Below are positions 34,057 through 42,935 of a stretch of 54,205 nt of DNA, piece by piece. Positions within the stretch are counted from its first letter, which is position 1. Every line of letters begins with the position of its first letter. The stretch is from Micavibrio sp. (GTDB lineage: Bacteria > Pseudomonadota > Alphaproteobacteria > Micavibrionales > Micavibrionaceae), in assembly GCA_002695035.1 (NCBI GenBank), contig NZNU01000037.1, positions 1 through 54,205 on the forward strand, read 5' to 3'. The notes under the pieces were generated by a model. It saw nothing but the letters and a program-made list of their open reading frames with translations. It was not told where the DNA came from and made no database searches. The position numbers and the translations under genes were made by a program.

Positions 34057-34386
34057 TTACTCATCGCTTCCTTTTGTGTCCTTGCGCAAGTCGCGGAGGA
34101 AGCTCAGCTCCATCTCGATCTCATCCTGCTCTTTTTCCTCTTCAAAAAAATTCTCGTCAGGAAAACGGCCTGTATTTTCAGAACCATATCTCTTTTGCTC
34201 TTCTTTTTGCAGCTCGGTTTGCTGCATGAAATCGTCAAACTGGCTGGAAAGAGCATAGCGCATATATTGAATCCGGCGGAAAAATTTGCCAAGTCCATAC
34301 ATGAGTTGCGGCAATTCTTTTGGCCCGATCACCAAGATAGCGATCAGGAGAATAAAAACAATTTCTGTCCAGCTGACATCAAGCAT
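34057..34386 (-). CDS. tatB: Twin-arginine translocase subunit TatB
   Basis: 109 residues: MLDVSWTEIVFILLIAILVI membrane helix, the GPKELPQLMYGLGKFFRR hinge and amphipathic helix, then an acidic C-terminal tail (FPDENFFEEEKEQDEIEMEL). Glu in the membrane-proximal start and the GPKELP hinge distinguish it from TatA. The usual N-terminal order MLDVSW agrees with TatB. Confidence 0.93.
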   Translation of the reverse strand: MLDVSWTEIVFILLIAILVIGPKELPQLMYGLGKFFRRIQYMRYALSSQFDDFMQQTELQKEEQKRYGSENTGRFPDENFFEEEKEQDEIEMELSFLRDLRKDTKGSDE

Positions 34387-34413
34387 TAGAAATAAAGCCT
34401 TGCCTTTCGGGCG

Positions 34414-34611
34414 TTAGTTAAGCGTATCTTTGGGGCCCGGGGCTTTATCAGCCTTTTGCGGTGAGGCGTTTTCTTCCTCATCACGCATACCGCGCTTAAA
34501 GCTTTTTATACCTTCGGCCATATCGCCCATAATCCGGGGCAGCTTGCCTGCGCCGAATAAAAGCATGATAAGTGCAACAACAATTAAAATTTGCCAGATA
34601 CTGGGGGACAT
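34414..34611 (-). CDS. tatA: Twin-arginine translocase pore subunit TatA
   Basis: 65 residues: [20 protein letters not shown] membrane helix followed by [20 protein letters not shown] amphipathic helix with the TatA FG..K-LP hinge, then a short charged tail. TatA oligomerises to form the passage for folded twin-arginine substrates. It begins three bases downstream of scpB. Confidence 0.94.
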   Translation of the reverse strand: MSPSIWQILIVVALIMLLFGAGKLPRIMGDMAEGIKSFKRGMRDEEENASPQKADKAPGPKDTLN

Positions 34612-34614
34612 GTT

Positions 34615-35277
34615 TTAAGCCTCTTCTTTCATATCTTCATTAGTCTGAGCGTCATCTTCGACACTCTCATCAGGTAATATAGTACGTTCAGTGTCTTCTG
34701 TCTCGTCTTCATCGAAAAGTTCTCCCGTACCCGGTATTGTTTCAATAGCCGGACGGCGATCAAGAAGGCCTGCGGATTTCAGTTCATCAAGTCCGGGCAA
34801 ATCTGTCAATGCTTCAAGACGGAATTGGTCAAGAAAAGCATTCGTGGTCACCCATGTAACAGGCCGTCCCGGTGTTTCACGACGGCGCCCCGGCTTTACC
34901 CAGTCCTGTTCCAACAAGATATCAAGTGTGCCCTTACTTACCGCCACGCCTCTGATATTTTCAATTTCGGCCCGTGTCACGGGTTGGTGATACGCAATAA
35001 TGGACAAGGTTTCAAGCGCGGCGCGTGACAGGTTGCGCGTTTCTTCCTTTTCCAAAACAAGATGCTCGGATACGTCTGACGAAGTGCGCATCGCCCACGC
35101 CCCGCCTACTTCAGTAAGTTCAACGCCTCTGTCTGTATAGTCATTTTGCAGGTCTTTTAAAATTGCGGCAAGATCCGCCTCCTCCGGCAGTCTTTCCCGA
35201 ATAACACTGGATGGCAGCGGGTCAGCAGAGGCAAAGAGAAGTGCCTCGACAACTTTTTTTTGTGTTGTTTTATCCAT
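34615..35277 (-). CDS. scpB: Segregation and condensation protein B
   Basis: 220 residues. Two winged-helix domains: KKVVEALLFASADPLPSSVI at the start, then ALETLSIIAYHQPVTRAEIE and RGVAVSKGTLDILLEQDWVK, the most conserved part of ScpB. The C-terminal tail is acidic. It binds ScpA and the SMC kinesin-like condensin for chromosome compaction. The gap from scpA is three bases. Confidence 0.94.
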   Translation of the reverse strand: MDKTTQKKVVEALLFASADPLPSSVIRERLPEEADLAAILKDLQNDYTDRGVELTEVGGAWAMRTSSDVSEHLVLEKEETRNLSRAALETLSIIAYHQPVTRAEIENIRGVAVSKGTLDILLEQDWVKPGRRRETPGRPVTWVTTNAFLDQFRLEALTDLPGLDELKSAGLLDRRPAIETIPGTGELFDEDETEDTERTILPDESVEDDAQTNEDMKEEA

Positions 35278-35280
35278 ATA

Positions 35281-36132
35281 TCACGCCTCTTCTCTGGCTT
35301 GCAGCTTCTCACGCAGATAAATGGGGCGGAACAATCCATCCTGCTTTATCTCTGCTGTCCCCTGTTTAGCCATTTCAAGCCCTGCTGTAAACAGGGAGGC
35401 CAAAGCAGAGCGCGTAAACAACGGATCATCATCGGTTTTATCCGGTAAAAACGAATCAAGGGTGGCCCAGACACTGTAAGGGCCTTTTCGCGGCAGGTTG
35501 CCAAGCATGGTTGTCATCCTGGATACCGCATCTTCCGTTGACATCAAATGGAAGTTTTCAAGTTTGTATTCACTGTAGGTTCTGCGGCGCTCAATTGATC
35601 CATAGGCCTGCAGTAAGTCAAAAATGCCAACTTCATATTCGGTGGAAAATTTTGTTTTTATACGCTCAGGCGCACCGCGTGCAAAAGTATCAACGCCAAG
35701 CTGTGGACGCGACATCAATATTTCACCGGCATTTTGCATGGCCTCCAACCGTCGTAGCTGGAACTGCAAGGCTTCCGCCATCTGCTCACCCGTAAGCTCC
35801 TCCTCATCGTCTTCTTGCTGAGGCAGGAGAAGTCTGGACTTCAGGTAAGCCAGCCAGGCCGCCATAACCAGATATTCAGCCGCCAACTCAAGACGGAGCT
35901 CCTTGGCGCGGTCTATAAAGGCTAAATATTGCCGGACAAGCTGCAAAATTGAGACATGGCGCAAATCCACTTTTTGGGAGCGGGCCAAATCAAGCAGCGC
36001 GTCAATCGGCCCTTCATAGCCGTCAATCTGCAACAAAAGACGCTCGGACTCATCCTCAAGCTGCACCGGCTTCCGGGGTGGGTCTTCCTCGAAATTCTCG
36101 TTTGATAAGGTTACTTTAATCGTATCGGTCAT
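35281..36132 (-). CDS. scpA: Segregation and condensation protein A (kleisin)
   Basis: 283 residues. The N-terminal LLQIDGYEGPIDALLDLARS and KVDLRHVSILQLVRQYLAFI contact the SMC neck, AAEYLVMAAWLAYLKSRLLL completes the domain, an acidic linker follows (QQEDDEEELTGEQ), and the C-terminal winged helix includes FTRSALASLFTAGLEMAKQG. It is the first gene of the run scpA-scpB-tatA-tatB-tatC-zapE-DUF2336, whose intergenic gaps are a few bases or overlaps. A possible promoter is TTGCCA, 17 bases, TAAATA about 26 bases upstream of the ATG. Confidence 0.94.
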   Translation of the reverse strand: MTDTIKVTLSNENFEEDPPRKPVQLEDESERLLLQIDGYEGPIDALLDLARSQKVDLRHVSILQLVRQYLAFIDRAKELRLELAAEYLVMAAWLAYLKSRLLLPQQEDDEEELTGEQMAEALQFQLRRLEAMQNAGEILMSRPQLGVDTFARGAPERIKTKFSTEYEVGIFDLLQAYGSIERRRTYSEYKLENFHLMSTEDAVSRMTTMLGNLPRKGPYSVWATLDSFLPDKTDDDPLFTRSALASLFTAGLEMAKQGTAEIKQDGLFRPIYLREKLQAREEA

Positions 36133-36299
36133 AAAAACAGTCTGATTTTTGAAACTATTTATGACTATAACCCTTATCTGGCAAGCGTTTCCAGTGAAAA
36201 ACGAAATTTATCCCGCATCCTCGAATAACGCTGTGCGCATTGGTTCGCACATCAATCTATGGCTTTTACAGATATTTTGGCTTACTCTTGGAAATTGTT

Positions 36300-37061
36300 A
36301 TGGGACTTGTATCAGGCTTTATCAAATTTAATCAACGGCTGTCACTTGCTTTTGACAAGCTTTTACCGCGCTCCATGACGGTTTTCGGAACGACAGATTT
36401 TCACGCTTCCCTATTGCCAAAATATATTGAACCTGACTGGATGGTTTATGACATTGGCGGTGGCAAAAGACCCTTTATAACCAAAGACTGGAAATCCCGC
36501 GATAACATTACTCAAATCGGTATTGATATTGATGAGTCCGAACTCAAAAAAGCTCCAGACGGCGATTATGATCACATAATGGTAGAAGATATTACTTCGT
36601 ATCGCGGTAAGGGGGATGGCGATGCGGTTGTCAGCCGCTCCACCTTGGAACATGTCAAACATACAAAACCTGCCCTTAAAGGCATGGCCTCAACCCTTAA
36701 ACCAGGTGGTATTATTATTGCCTTTGCGCCCTGCCGAAACGCCTTATTTGCGAAGTTGAATTTAATCATACCCGAAAAGCCAAAGCATAAATTGCTGGCC
36801 GCAATATATGGTGAACAAGCCAAAGTCATGGGGTTCAAGGCTTATTATGATGATTGCTCCCCATCCCGTATGGAAGAAAATATAAAAGATCTGGGCCTGG
36901 AAATTGTTGAGCGGCGCATCTACTGGATGAGCAATTATTTTATGGTTTTTGCGCCGTTTCACATACTCTGGCGCATTTACCAGCTTATCATGCGAAAGGC
37001 TGGCATGGATGATTTATGCGAAGGGTTTGCTTATGTTTTGCGCAAGCCGGAAAAAGGCTAG
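36300..37061 (+). CDS. Class I SAM-dependent methyltransferase (Methyltransf_11-like)
   Basis: 253 residues from ATG 36300; the upstream frame to 36240 begins with TTG and has no ribosome site. WMVYDIGGGKRPFI is motif I (SAM loop with GGG), IGIDIDESELKKAP motif II, AVVSRSTLEHVKHTKPALKG the motif IV region, and LKPGGIIIAFAPCRNALFAK follows. A hydrophobic C-terminal helix (FMVFAPFHILWRIYQLI) suggests membrane association, as in lipid or glycan methyltransferases; the substrate is unknown. Its stop overlaps that of the convergent EamA gene by four bases. Confidence 0.75.
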   Translation: MGLVSGFIKFNQRLSLAFDKLLPRSMTVFGTTDFHASLLPKYIEPDWMVYDIGGGKRPFITKDWKSRDNITQIGIDIDESELKKAPDGDYDHIMVEDITSYRGKGDGDAVVSRSTLEHVKHTKPALKGMASTLKPGGIIIAFAPCRNALFAKLNLIIPEKPKHKLLAAIYGEQAKVMGFKAYYDDCSPSRMEENIKDLGLEIVERRIYWMSNYFMVFAPFHILWRIYQLIMRKAGMDDLCEGFAYVLRKPEKG

Positions 37062-37933
37062 CTTTCAAGTCGTCCAGACGGGTGGCGGATTAAAAACAGA
37101 CCTGCTCCGCATATAATCACAATCCCCGCAATCGTCCATATGTCGGGAATATCGGCAAATAGAAGCCATCCCAACAGCACACCCCAAACTATTTGAATAT
37201 AATGAATGGGTGCAAGAAGTGACGCAGGTGCCAGTGTAAAGGACAGGGGCAACAAGACAGTCCCAACCATACTTGCTGTTCCTGCGAGCAGATAAAGAGG
37301 CCAGGCACCGGAGGGCGGCAAAGCGCCCGTAAAGAAGGACAAAGTTCCGGCCACTACCAGAATGAAGAACAAGGCATAAAAGGCAAAGGCAAAACCGTTA
37401 TCCTTTTGCGGGCCTATCTTGGTGGCCAGCACATTCATGCAGGCAATAAAAAAAGCAGTGCCTATTGCCGTCAAATATCCAATGGACATCACATTAAAGC
37501 CCGGCCTTAATATAACAAGAACACCCAAAAGCCCAAAGATGATGGTTATAACAGCCACCTTGGATACCGTCTCATTCAAGTAAATCCGTGCCAGAAGGGC
37601 TGTCAGAAATGGTGCGCAAAATATTAAAGAATACGCCGTTGCCAGCGGTAAAAGCGAAAAGGTGTAAACGGCCAGCAAAAACTGGAAACATACGGTCATA
37701 CCCCGCAAAATATGCAGCCCTCGTTTTTCAACAAAAAAAACAGATTTTAATTTACCGCTCGGTACCCCGTAAGCCACCAGCCAGGCCATACCGACAGCAG
37801 AGCCCAGAAAAGCGTTAGTCGCAAAATCTGTTTGGGCGCTTAAAACCTTGTAAACAGCATCACCGATTGAAAAGCCGGTAAAGCCAAGAAACGATAATAT
37901 CATTGCGAATAATCGGGGGGAGGTACTCATCAT
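37058..37933 (-). CDS. EamA/DMT-family transporter
   Basis: 291 residues with ten predicted membrane helices in two EamA repeats (first repeat ends around the RIYLNETVSKVAVITIIFGL block, second ends WLLFADIPDIWTIAGIVIIC). RAMP-type FSIGDAVYKVL and LPLATAYSLIFCAPFLTALL are characteristic of the drug/metabolite transporter superfamily. The substrate cannot be predicted. Two consecutive ATGs (37933, 37930) can start it. Confidence 0.88.
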   Translation of the reverse strand: MMSTSPRLFAMILSFLGFTGFSIGDAVYKVLSAQTDFATNAFLGSAVGMAWLVAYGVPSGKLKSVFFVEKRGLHILRGMTVCFQFLLAVYTFSLLPLATAYSLIFCAPFLTALLARIYLNETVSKVAVITIIFGLLGVLVILRPGFNVMSIGYLTAIGTAFFIACMNVLATKIGPQKDNGFAFAFYALFFILVVAGTLSFFTGALPPSGAWPLYLLAGTASMVGTVLLPLSFTLAPASLLAPIHYIQIVWGVLLGWLLFADIPDIWTIAGIVIICGAGLFLIRHPSGRLES

Positions 37934-38100
37934 GCTGAATACATAAGCTTATTTTTCGATTCTTTTCCACAATAATTAAACAGATTTATAAAAAGGCTCT
38001 GGATTTTTACCTCCGCTCGGGCATCATGGTCATGTTTAAAAACCGGATAAAATGAAAACAGCTCTTGATATCTTAACCTGACTCTGCCACCTATATACTT

Positions 38101-38604
38101 ATGATGACTGACGACGATACACTTCGATACGATAAAATGGTTGAAAACGCTCTTCGCGGCGTTGTGCGCGATGCCGTTCAGGAAGTCGTGGATAACGGCC
38201 TTCCGGGCGACCACCATTTTTACATCACTTTTTTGACCGAACATAAAGGTGTAAAAATCCCTGATTATCTCCATGAAAGATATCCGGGCGAAATGACCAT
38301 CGTTTTGCAGTACCAGTTTTCGGATCTTTATGTAGATGACGAAATTTTTGAAGTAACTCTGTCCTTCAACAATAAGCCTGAAAAACTTGTTATACCGTTA
38401 AATGCTATCAGCATTTTCGCCGATCCTTCTGTGAATTTTGCCCTGCAATTCCAGCCTTTGGGCGATATGGAAGATGATTTTGACCCGACCCCACCAGATG
38501 GTGACGGACCAGGCGAAGACCCATCTTCCCAAAAGAAAGACAAAAAGGGCGGTGATGATTCTACAGGCGAAGTTGTCTCTTTAGATAAATTCCGTAAAAA
38601 ATAG
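38101..38604 (+). CDS. sspB: ClpXP adaptor SspB (alphaproteobacterial type)
   Basis: 167 residues. The core RYDKMVENALRGVVRDAVQE, DHHFYITFLTEHKGVKIPD and GEMTIVLQYQFSDLYVDDE is the SspB-alpha substrate-binding domain; the C-terminus GEVVSLDKFRKK carries the short XB-type motif that tethers SspB to ClpX. It delivers ssrA-tagged and other proteins for ClpXP proteolysis. Two ATGs are adjacent; a TATATA ends six bases before the second (38104), so if leaderless the protein starts at MTDDD. Confidence 0.92.
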   Translation: MMTDDDTLRYDKMVENALRGVVRDAVQEVVDNGLPGDHHFYITFLTEHKGVKIPDYLHERYPGEMTIVLQYQFSDLYVDDEIFEVTLSFNNKPEKLVIPLNAISIFADPSVNFALQFQPLGDMEDDFDPTPPDGDGPGEDPSSQKKDKKGGDDSTGEVVSLDKFRKK

Positions 38605-38606
38605 CT

Positions 38607-39572
38607 ATGGGTCAGCCCATAGAGCCCGACCTCTATCTGGACATATCTTCAGGTTTGGACAACGCGTGGCTTGATGTATTTAACAGCTTACCGCGCTCGA
38701 ATCTTTTACAGGCCCCCAATACCGCAATAGCCTTGATGCCCGTTAAAGGCCAAAGGCCGTTATGGGGGAAAATCTTACAAAACGGGGAAATTATCGGTAT
38801 TTTCCAGCTGGCGCAGGCCGGCATAATGAAAAATCTGCTTCATGCCGTTATACTTGACCGCGGCCCCCTTTTTCTTTTGGACCACAACACATCAGAAAAC
38901 AGCCTCGCTTTTTTCAGCGCCTTTAACCAGAAATTTCCCGCACGTATTGGACGCAAACGGCGCCTACTTCCAGAACACCCACATAGCACCGAATTTGAAC
39001 AAGCCCTTATAGAAAGCGGATATAGAAGGGTTAAGGGAAGCAAGCCGTATAAAACAGCGTGGCTGGACTGCAAACACAGCGAGGATTTACAGCTTACCGC
39101 CATGCGTAAAAACTGGCGCGGCGCTTTAAAAAAAGCTTTGAACAAAGATATCAGGATTAAATGGGATACACCGCAAAATCACATAAAACACGTACTTCTT
39201 CACTACAAGGCAGATGTGGAAATGCGCGGCTATACCGCAACAGATGCGAAAACTCTGCAACGCCTGATGAGGCAATACGCCACGATGAAAGATCTCTGGA
39301 TTGGCCGGATGGAATCGCCCCGGGGCTTGGAATCTTTCATGGTTTTTTTCAGGCACGGCGCAAGCCTTACCTATCAGGCAGGGTGGAGCAGCAGGGCTGG
39401 AAGAGAGGCCAACGCGCACCATCTTATTTTATGGCAGGCTCTTGGGGAGATGCGAGAAGCCGGATTAAAGACACTCGATTTAGGAGGCATAAATGAAGAT
39501 GAAACAGGCATTACCCGTTTCAAAACAGGTACAGGCGCAAATCTTGCCACTTTATCTCCGCTATATTCTTAA
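38607..39572 (+). CDS. FemAB/GNAT-like acyltransferase
   Basis: 321 residues, two bases after sspB. It has a FemAB-type layout: a first GNAT-like half (WLDVFNSLPRSNLLQAPNTA, then GKILQNGEIIGIFQLAQAG), then the second half with YKADVEMRGYTATDAKTLQR and the Fem-like finish HHLILWQALGEMREAGLKTL DLGGINEDETGITRFK, with the 'DLGGI...GI..FK' signature of peptidoglycan/lipid-targeting acyltransferases. The substrate is unknown. It overlaps the following DUF3108 gene by 80 bases. Confidence 0.7.
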   Translation: MGQPIEPDLYLDISSGLDNAWLDVFNSLPRSNLLQAPNTAIALMPVKGQRPLWGKILQNGEIIGIFQLAQAGIMKNLLHAVILDRGPLFLLDHNTSENSLAFFSAFNQKFPARIGRKRRLLPEHPHSTEFEQALIESGYRRVKGSKPYKTAWLDCKHSEDLQLTAMRKNWRGALKKALNKDIRIKWDTPQNHIKHVLLHYKADVEMRGYTATDAKTLQRLMRQYATMKDLWIGRMESPRGLESFMVFFRHGASLTYQAGWSSRAGREANAHHLILWQALGEMREAGLKTLDLGGINEDETGITRFKTGTGANLATLSPLYS

Positions 39573-40362
39573 CGGCTTTTTTTTGCTGGGCGCATTGATC
39601 GCATTTTCCCTTTCTGCTTATGCACAAGATAGCGCCGAAAAAATCTATGATTACAAAGTTTATGCTGGTGGAATAAATGCCGTAGATGCACAGCTTCGGC
39701 TTGAACAAACGGACAAAAATTTCGAAACCGAGCTTAAAGCCATTACCCGTGGGTTTATTGGAAAGATAGCGCCTTGGGAAGGCGTGTATTTTACTAAAGG
39801 CTTTTTTAACCAAGCCGATCAGGCTCGTCCACAAACACATATCGCACAATCTACGTGGCGCGGAGATACGGAAATCAAAACATTTCACTATGATAATAAA
39901 GGCCGTTTTGAGTCCCTGACGATAGTGGAGAAAGGCAAAGATAAAACACCCGATGATATAGATGCCAAGCTGGCCAAAAACAGTGTAGACCTTTTATCTG
40001 CCATGTTGAATGTCATGAACACATCAGTTCAAAGTAATGAGTGCAGCGGCTCGTTTAACGTCTTTGATGGTAAGCGACGGTTCAAGCTATGGTTCAAACC
40101 GCTTGGACGTGAAACGCTTTCTAAAAGCAAATATTCAGCTTATGCCGGTCCTGCGCTCAAATGCGAAGTAGAAATTTTCCCCGATGGCGGGCGATGGCAC
40201 GAAAAGCCCCGAGGGTGGTTATCCATTCAGGAGCAGGGCCGCGATAAAGGTGCTCTTCCTTTGATCTGGCTCGCCAAAGTTGGAGAGAACGAGCATGTAA
40301 TTCCCGTCAAAATGCAGGTGAAGACGGATTACGGTGTTTTATTTATGCATCTAGTCAATTAA
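39493..40362 (+). CDS. DUF3108 exported protein
   Basis: 289 residues. An N-terminal signal segment (YILNGFFLLGALIAFSLSAYA, cleavage likely after AYA44) leads to the DUF3108 domain, beginning KIYDYKVYAGGINAVDAQLR and continuing GKIAPWEGVYFTKGFF. Function of the family is unknown; it is envelope-located. The start ATG lies inside the preceding gene and has TAGGAGG six bases upstream, an unusually strong site for an 80-base overlap, so it is probably translated independently. Confidence 0.8.
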   Translation: MKMKQALPVSKQVQAQILPLYLRYILNGFFLLGALIAFSLSAYAQDSAEKIYDYKVYAGGINAVDAQLRLEQTDKNFETELKAITRGFIGKIAPWEGVYFTKGFFNQADQARPQTHIAQSTWRGDTEIKTFHYDNKGRFESLTIVEKGKDKTPDDIDAKLAKNSVDLLSAMLNVMNTSVQSNECSGSFNVFDGKRRFKLWFKPLGRETLSKSKYSAYAGPALKCEVEIFPDGGRWHEKPRGWLSIQEQGRDKGALPLIWLAKVGENEHVIPVKMQVKTDYGVLFMHLVN

Positions 40363-40400
40363 ACAATTCACTCTAAATTAATATTGAAAGGCAGAAACGT

Positions 40401-40931
40401 ATGAAAATATTTGGAAAGCTCACAACAACCGCATTGGCAACCGGATTTTTAATTTTCTCTTTTAACGTACAGGCACAGGATACTATGAAACGTACAGCAC
40501 CCGAAGACCTTACTCCTATTCAAAAATATGTCACCCAGCATGACGGAACGGAAAAGGCATTTGATAATGAATATTGGGATAATAAAGAAGAGGGTATTTA
40601 CGTGGATGTTATATCCGGTGAGCCTTTATTCTCCTCAACCGATAAATTCGACAGCGGTACGGGATGGCCCAGCTTCACAAAGCCCATCAAAGATGAAAAA
40701 GTTACTAAGCATAGTGACCGCAAGCTTTTTATGGAGCGTACCGAAGTCCGGTCAAGTGGATCTGATTCGCATCTTGGACATGTTTTTGATGATGGCCCCA
40801 AAGCAGAAGGTGGTAAGCGCTACTGCATTAACTCAGCGTCACTTCGCTTCATTCCGAAAGACCAGCTTGAAGATGAAGGATATGGCGAGTACTCATCCTT
40901 GTTCGAGCAAAGCTCTAAGCCTGTAGAATAA
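40401..40931 (+). CDS. msrB: Exported peptide-methionine (R)-S-oxide reductase MsrB
   Basis: 176 residues. Residues 1-25 form a Sec signal peptide ([17 protein letters not shown]), so it works in the periplasm. The MsrB domain shows [25 protein letters not shown] and [14 protein letters not shown] with the catalytic Cys142. The four zinc-binding cysteines found in many MsrB proteins are missing ([14 protein letters not shown] where CxxC is usual), and I see no resolving cysteine; recycling would need an external thiol donor. AAAGG lies before the ATG. It follows DUF3108 by 38 bases. Confidence 0.92.
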   Translation: MKIFGKLTTTALATGFLIFSFNVQAQDTMKRTAPEDLTPIQKYVTQHDGTEKAFDNEYWDNKEEGIYVDVISGEPLFSSTDKFDSGTGWPSFTKPIKDEKVTKHSDRKLFMERTEVRSSGSDSHLGHVFDDGPKAEGGKRYCINSASLRFIPKDQLEDEGYGEYSSLFEQSSKPVE

Positions 40932-40968
40932 GCGCTTAAATACGAAAAAATAAAAGTTTTTATGCCTC

Positions 40969-40998
40969 TGGACAGGATTATATCGCTCGGCATAAACT
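40969..40998 (+). promoter_or_regulatory. Promoter of glmU
   Basis: TGGACA (40969-40974), 18 bases, TAAACT (40993-40998), six bases to ATG 41005 (and directly adjoining ATG 40999). The spacing picks 41005 as the start of a leaderless mRNA. Confidence 0.5.
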
Positions 40999-41004
40999 AT
41001 GCCC

Positions 41005-42357
41005 ATGAATAATAAGCGCGCACATCCTTTAGAAATCATTATCCTTGCCGCCGGATCAGGCACAAGGATGAAATCCTCACTACCCAAGGTCATGCACGAG
41101 ATTGCAGGACTGCCGATGATATCCCATGTCACAAAACTGGCCGAATCTCTTAATCCGGATACAGTAACAGTGGTGGTTGCGCCTTCCATGGACGATGTTG
41201 CCAGTACGGTAAGCCCTCATAGCACTGCAGTCCAGAAAACCCCGCAAGGTACAGCAGATGCTGTAAAAGCCGGATTACAGAATACGCGTACGGAAGAAGG
41301 GTCTTTGCTGGTTCTTTATGGGGACGGTCCTTTGTATACCAAAGAGACTTTGCAGGCATTTGTCTCCGATTATGAAGAAAATAATGGGTGCGGATTGTCT
41401 TTCCTTGCTATGAAGCCTGAAAATCCATTCGGTTACGGGAGGATGATAACTGATGAAAACGACCATGTTATAAGGATCGTTGAACAGAAAGAGGCCAATG
41501 CCGAAGAGCAGAGCATAAACCTCTGCTGGACAGGTGTTATGTGTGGTGATATCGCCAAGATCCGCAACTGGATTGAAAAAATTGATAATAACAACAGCAA
41601 GGGCGAATATTACTTAACTGATCTGCCCAAAATCGCCCGGGAAACGGATAGCGATAAAACCTGTTACAGCCTCTGTGCCGAAGAAGAAAGTCTGGGCGCA
41701 AACACACGGGGCGAACTTGCAAAGCTGGAGGCTAAAATGCAAAAAAGATTACGCGAAAAAGCGATGGAGAACGGTGCCACCCTCATAGACCCCGACAGCG
41801 TCACATTTTCAGAAGATACCGTCTTAGGACAAGATGTTATTGTGGAACCAAATGTAATTTTCGGGCCCGGTGTACGTGTCGGTGATAAGTGCCGTATTCG
41901 CGGCTTTTCCTATCTTGAAGACGTTATCCTTGAAAAGGGTTGTGTGATAGGGCCGTTTGCGCGGTTACGACCCGGTACGCATCTGGAAGACGGCGTTAAA
42001 GTCGGAAATTTTGTCGAGGTTAAAGGCAGCCATATGGGCAAAGGCGCAAAGGCCAACCATCTGGCCTATATCGGTAATGCCGAAATCGGTGCCGGATCAA
42101 ATATAGGTGCCGGAACAATTACTTGTAATTATGATGGCTTCGATAAACACAAAACAACAATTGGCGAAGGCGTCTTTGTCGGCTCCAACTCTACTCTGGT
42201 TGCACCTCTCACACTGTCGGATGGAGCATATGTCGCCGCAGGCAGTGTCATTACCAAAAATGTTCCCGAAGACACACTGGCCGTTGCGCGTGCGCGCCCC
42301 ATCATGCGCGATGGATGGGCCAAATCGTACCGCGAAAGAAAAAGCAAAAAAGACTAA
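41005..42357 (+). CDS. glmU: Bifunctional GlmU: N-acetylglucosamine-1-P uridyltransferase / glucosamine-1-P acetyltransferase
   Basis: 450 residues from ATG 41005 (ATG 40999 adds two residues). The N-terminal pyrophosphorylase domain starts IIILAAGSGTRMKSSLPKVM; the C-terminal left-handed beta-helix has hexapeptide repeats and the acetyltransferase block FVEVKGSHMGKGAKANHLAY IGNAEIGAGSNIGAGTITCN. It makes UDP-GlcNAc for peptidoglycan and LPS. A promoter ends six bases before 41005 and there is no Shine-Dalgarno. A GNAT gene (12 bases after) and glmS follow. Confidence 0.95.
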   Translation: MNNKRAHPLEIIILAAGSGTRMKSSLPKVMHEIAGLPMISHVTKLAESLNPDTVTVVVAPSMDDVASTVSPHSTAVQKTPQGTADAVKAGLQNTRTEEGSLLVLYGDGPLYTKETLQAFVSDYEENNGCGLSFLAMKPENPFGYGRMITDENDHVIRIVEQKEANAEEQSINLCWTGVMCGDIAKIRNWIEKIDNNNSKGEYYLTDLPKIARETDSDKTCYSLCAEEESLGANTRGELAKLEAKMQKRLREKAMENGATLIDPDSVTFSEDTVLGQDVIVEPNVIFGPGVRVGDKCRIRGFSYLEDVILEKGCVIGPFARLRPGTHLEDGVKVGNFVEVKGSHMGKGAKANHLAYIGNAEIGAGSNIGAGTITCNYDGFDKHKTTIGEGVFVGSNSTLVAPLTLSDGAYVAAGSVITKNVPEDTLAVARARPIMRDGWAKSYRERKSKKD

Positions 42358-42369
42358 TCCGCCATTCAG

Positions 42370-42864
42370 ATGAGCTTTAAAATACATCCCTTAAGTAGTT
42401 TCCCGGATGCGACGCAGATATGCGCGGCATGGAGCTTTGGAGAATGGGGACAGTCAAACCCCGGTAAAAACCTGTCTGATGCTGTGGAGAGATATAAAAA
42501 AACCGCGCGTGATATGGATGACAACTTACCTGCCAGCTGGTTGGCAATTCTTGATAATATTGTCATTGGCATGGCTTCGCTCAAAATCAGTGATCATCCC
42601 GATCTGCTAAATCTAAGCCCTTGGCTTGCATCTGTTTATGTGCATACGGATTACCGCGGTACAGGGGTTGCCAAAGCGCTTTGCTTACATGTTAAAAAAG
42701 AAGCGCAAAAGCGTGGCTTTGATAAACTTTATCTTTTCACGCATACAGCTGAGAGCATGTATTCCAAACTGGGTTGGCAGAAAATCAGAGAGCTGAAAAC
42801 ACACAATCCCGCGCAACAAAATCCTGATATTTTAATGGTTGCCGACCTGATCGCGCCACGGTAG
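42370..42864 (+). CDS. GNAT-family N-acetyltransferase
   Basis: 164 residues. PWLASVYVHTDYRGTGVAKA LCLHV carries the acetyl-CoA loop (RGTGVA), followed by KLYLFTHTAESMYSKLGWQK, the GNAT motif B. Placement 12 bases after glmU and before glmS suggests co-transcription with amino-sugar genes; the acceptor is unknown. Confidence 0.85.
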   Translation: MSFKIHPLSSFPDATQICAAWSFGEWGQSNPGKNLSDAVERYKKTARDMDDNLPASWLAILDNIVIGMASLKISDHPDLLNLSPWLASVYVHTDYRGTGVAKALCLHVKKEAQKRGFDKLYLFTHTAESMYSKLGWQKIRELKTHNPAQQNPDILMVADLIAPR

Positions 42865-42899
42865 GACTTGCCCTGTTACGTCCTGTAAGATAGAGTTAT

Positions 42900-42928
42900 T
42901 TTTCAAACCCTTCTTCCCAAGGTATATT
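42900..42928 (+). promoter_or_regulatory. Promoter of glmS
   Basis: TTTTCA (42900-42905), 17 bases, TATATT (42923-42928), seven bases to ATG 42936. The -35 is moderate. No Shine-Dalgarno. Confidence 0.45.
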
Positions 42929-42935
42929 TTTCAAC

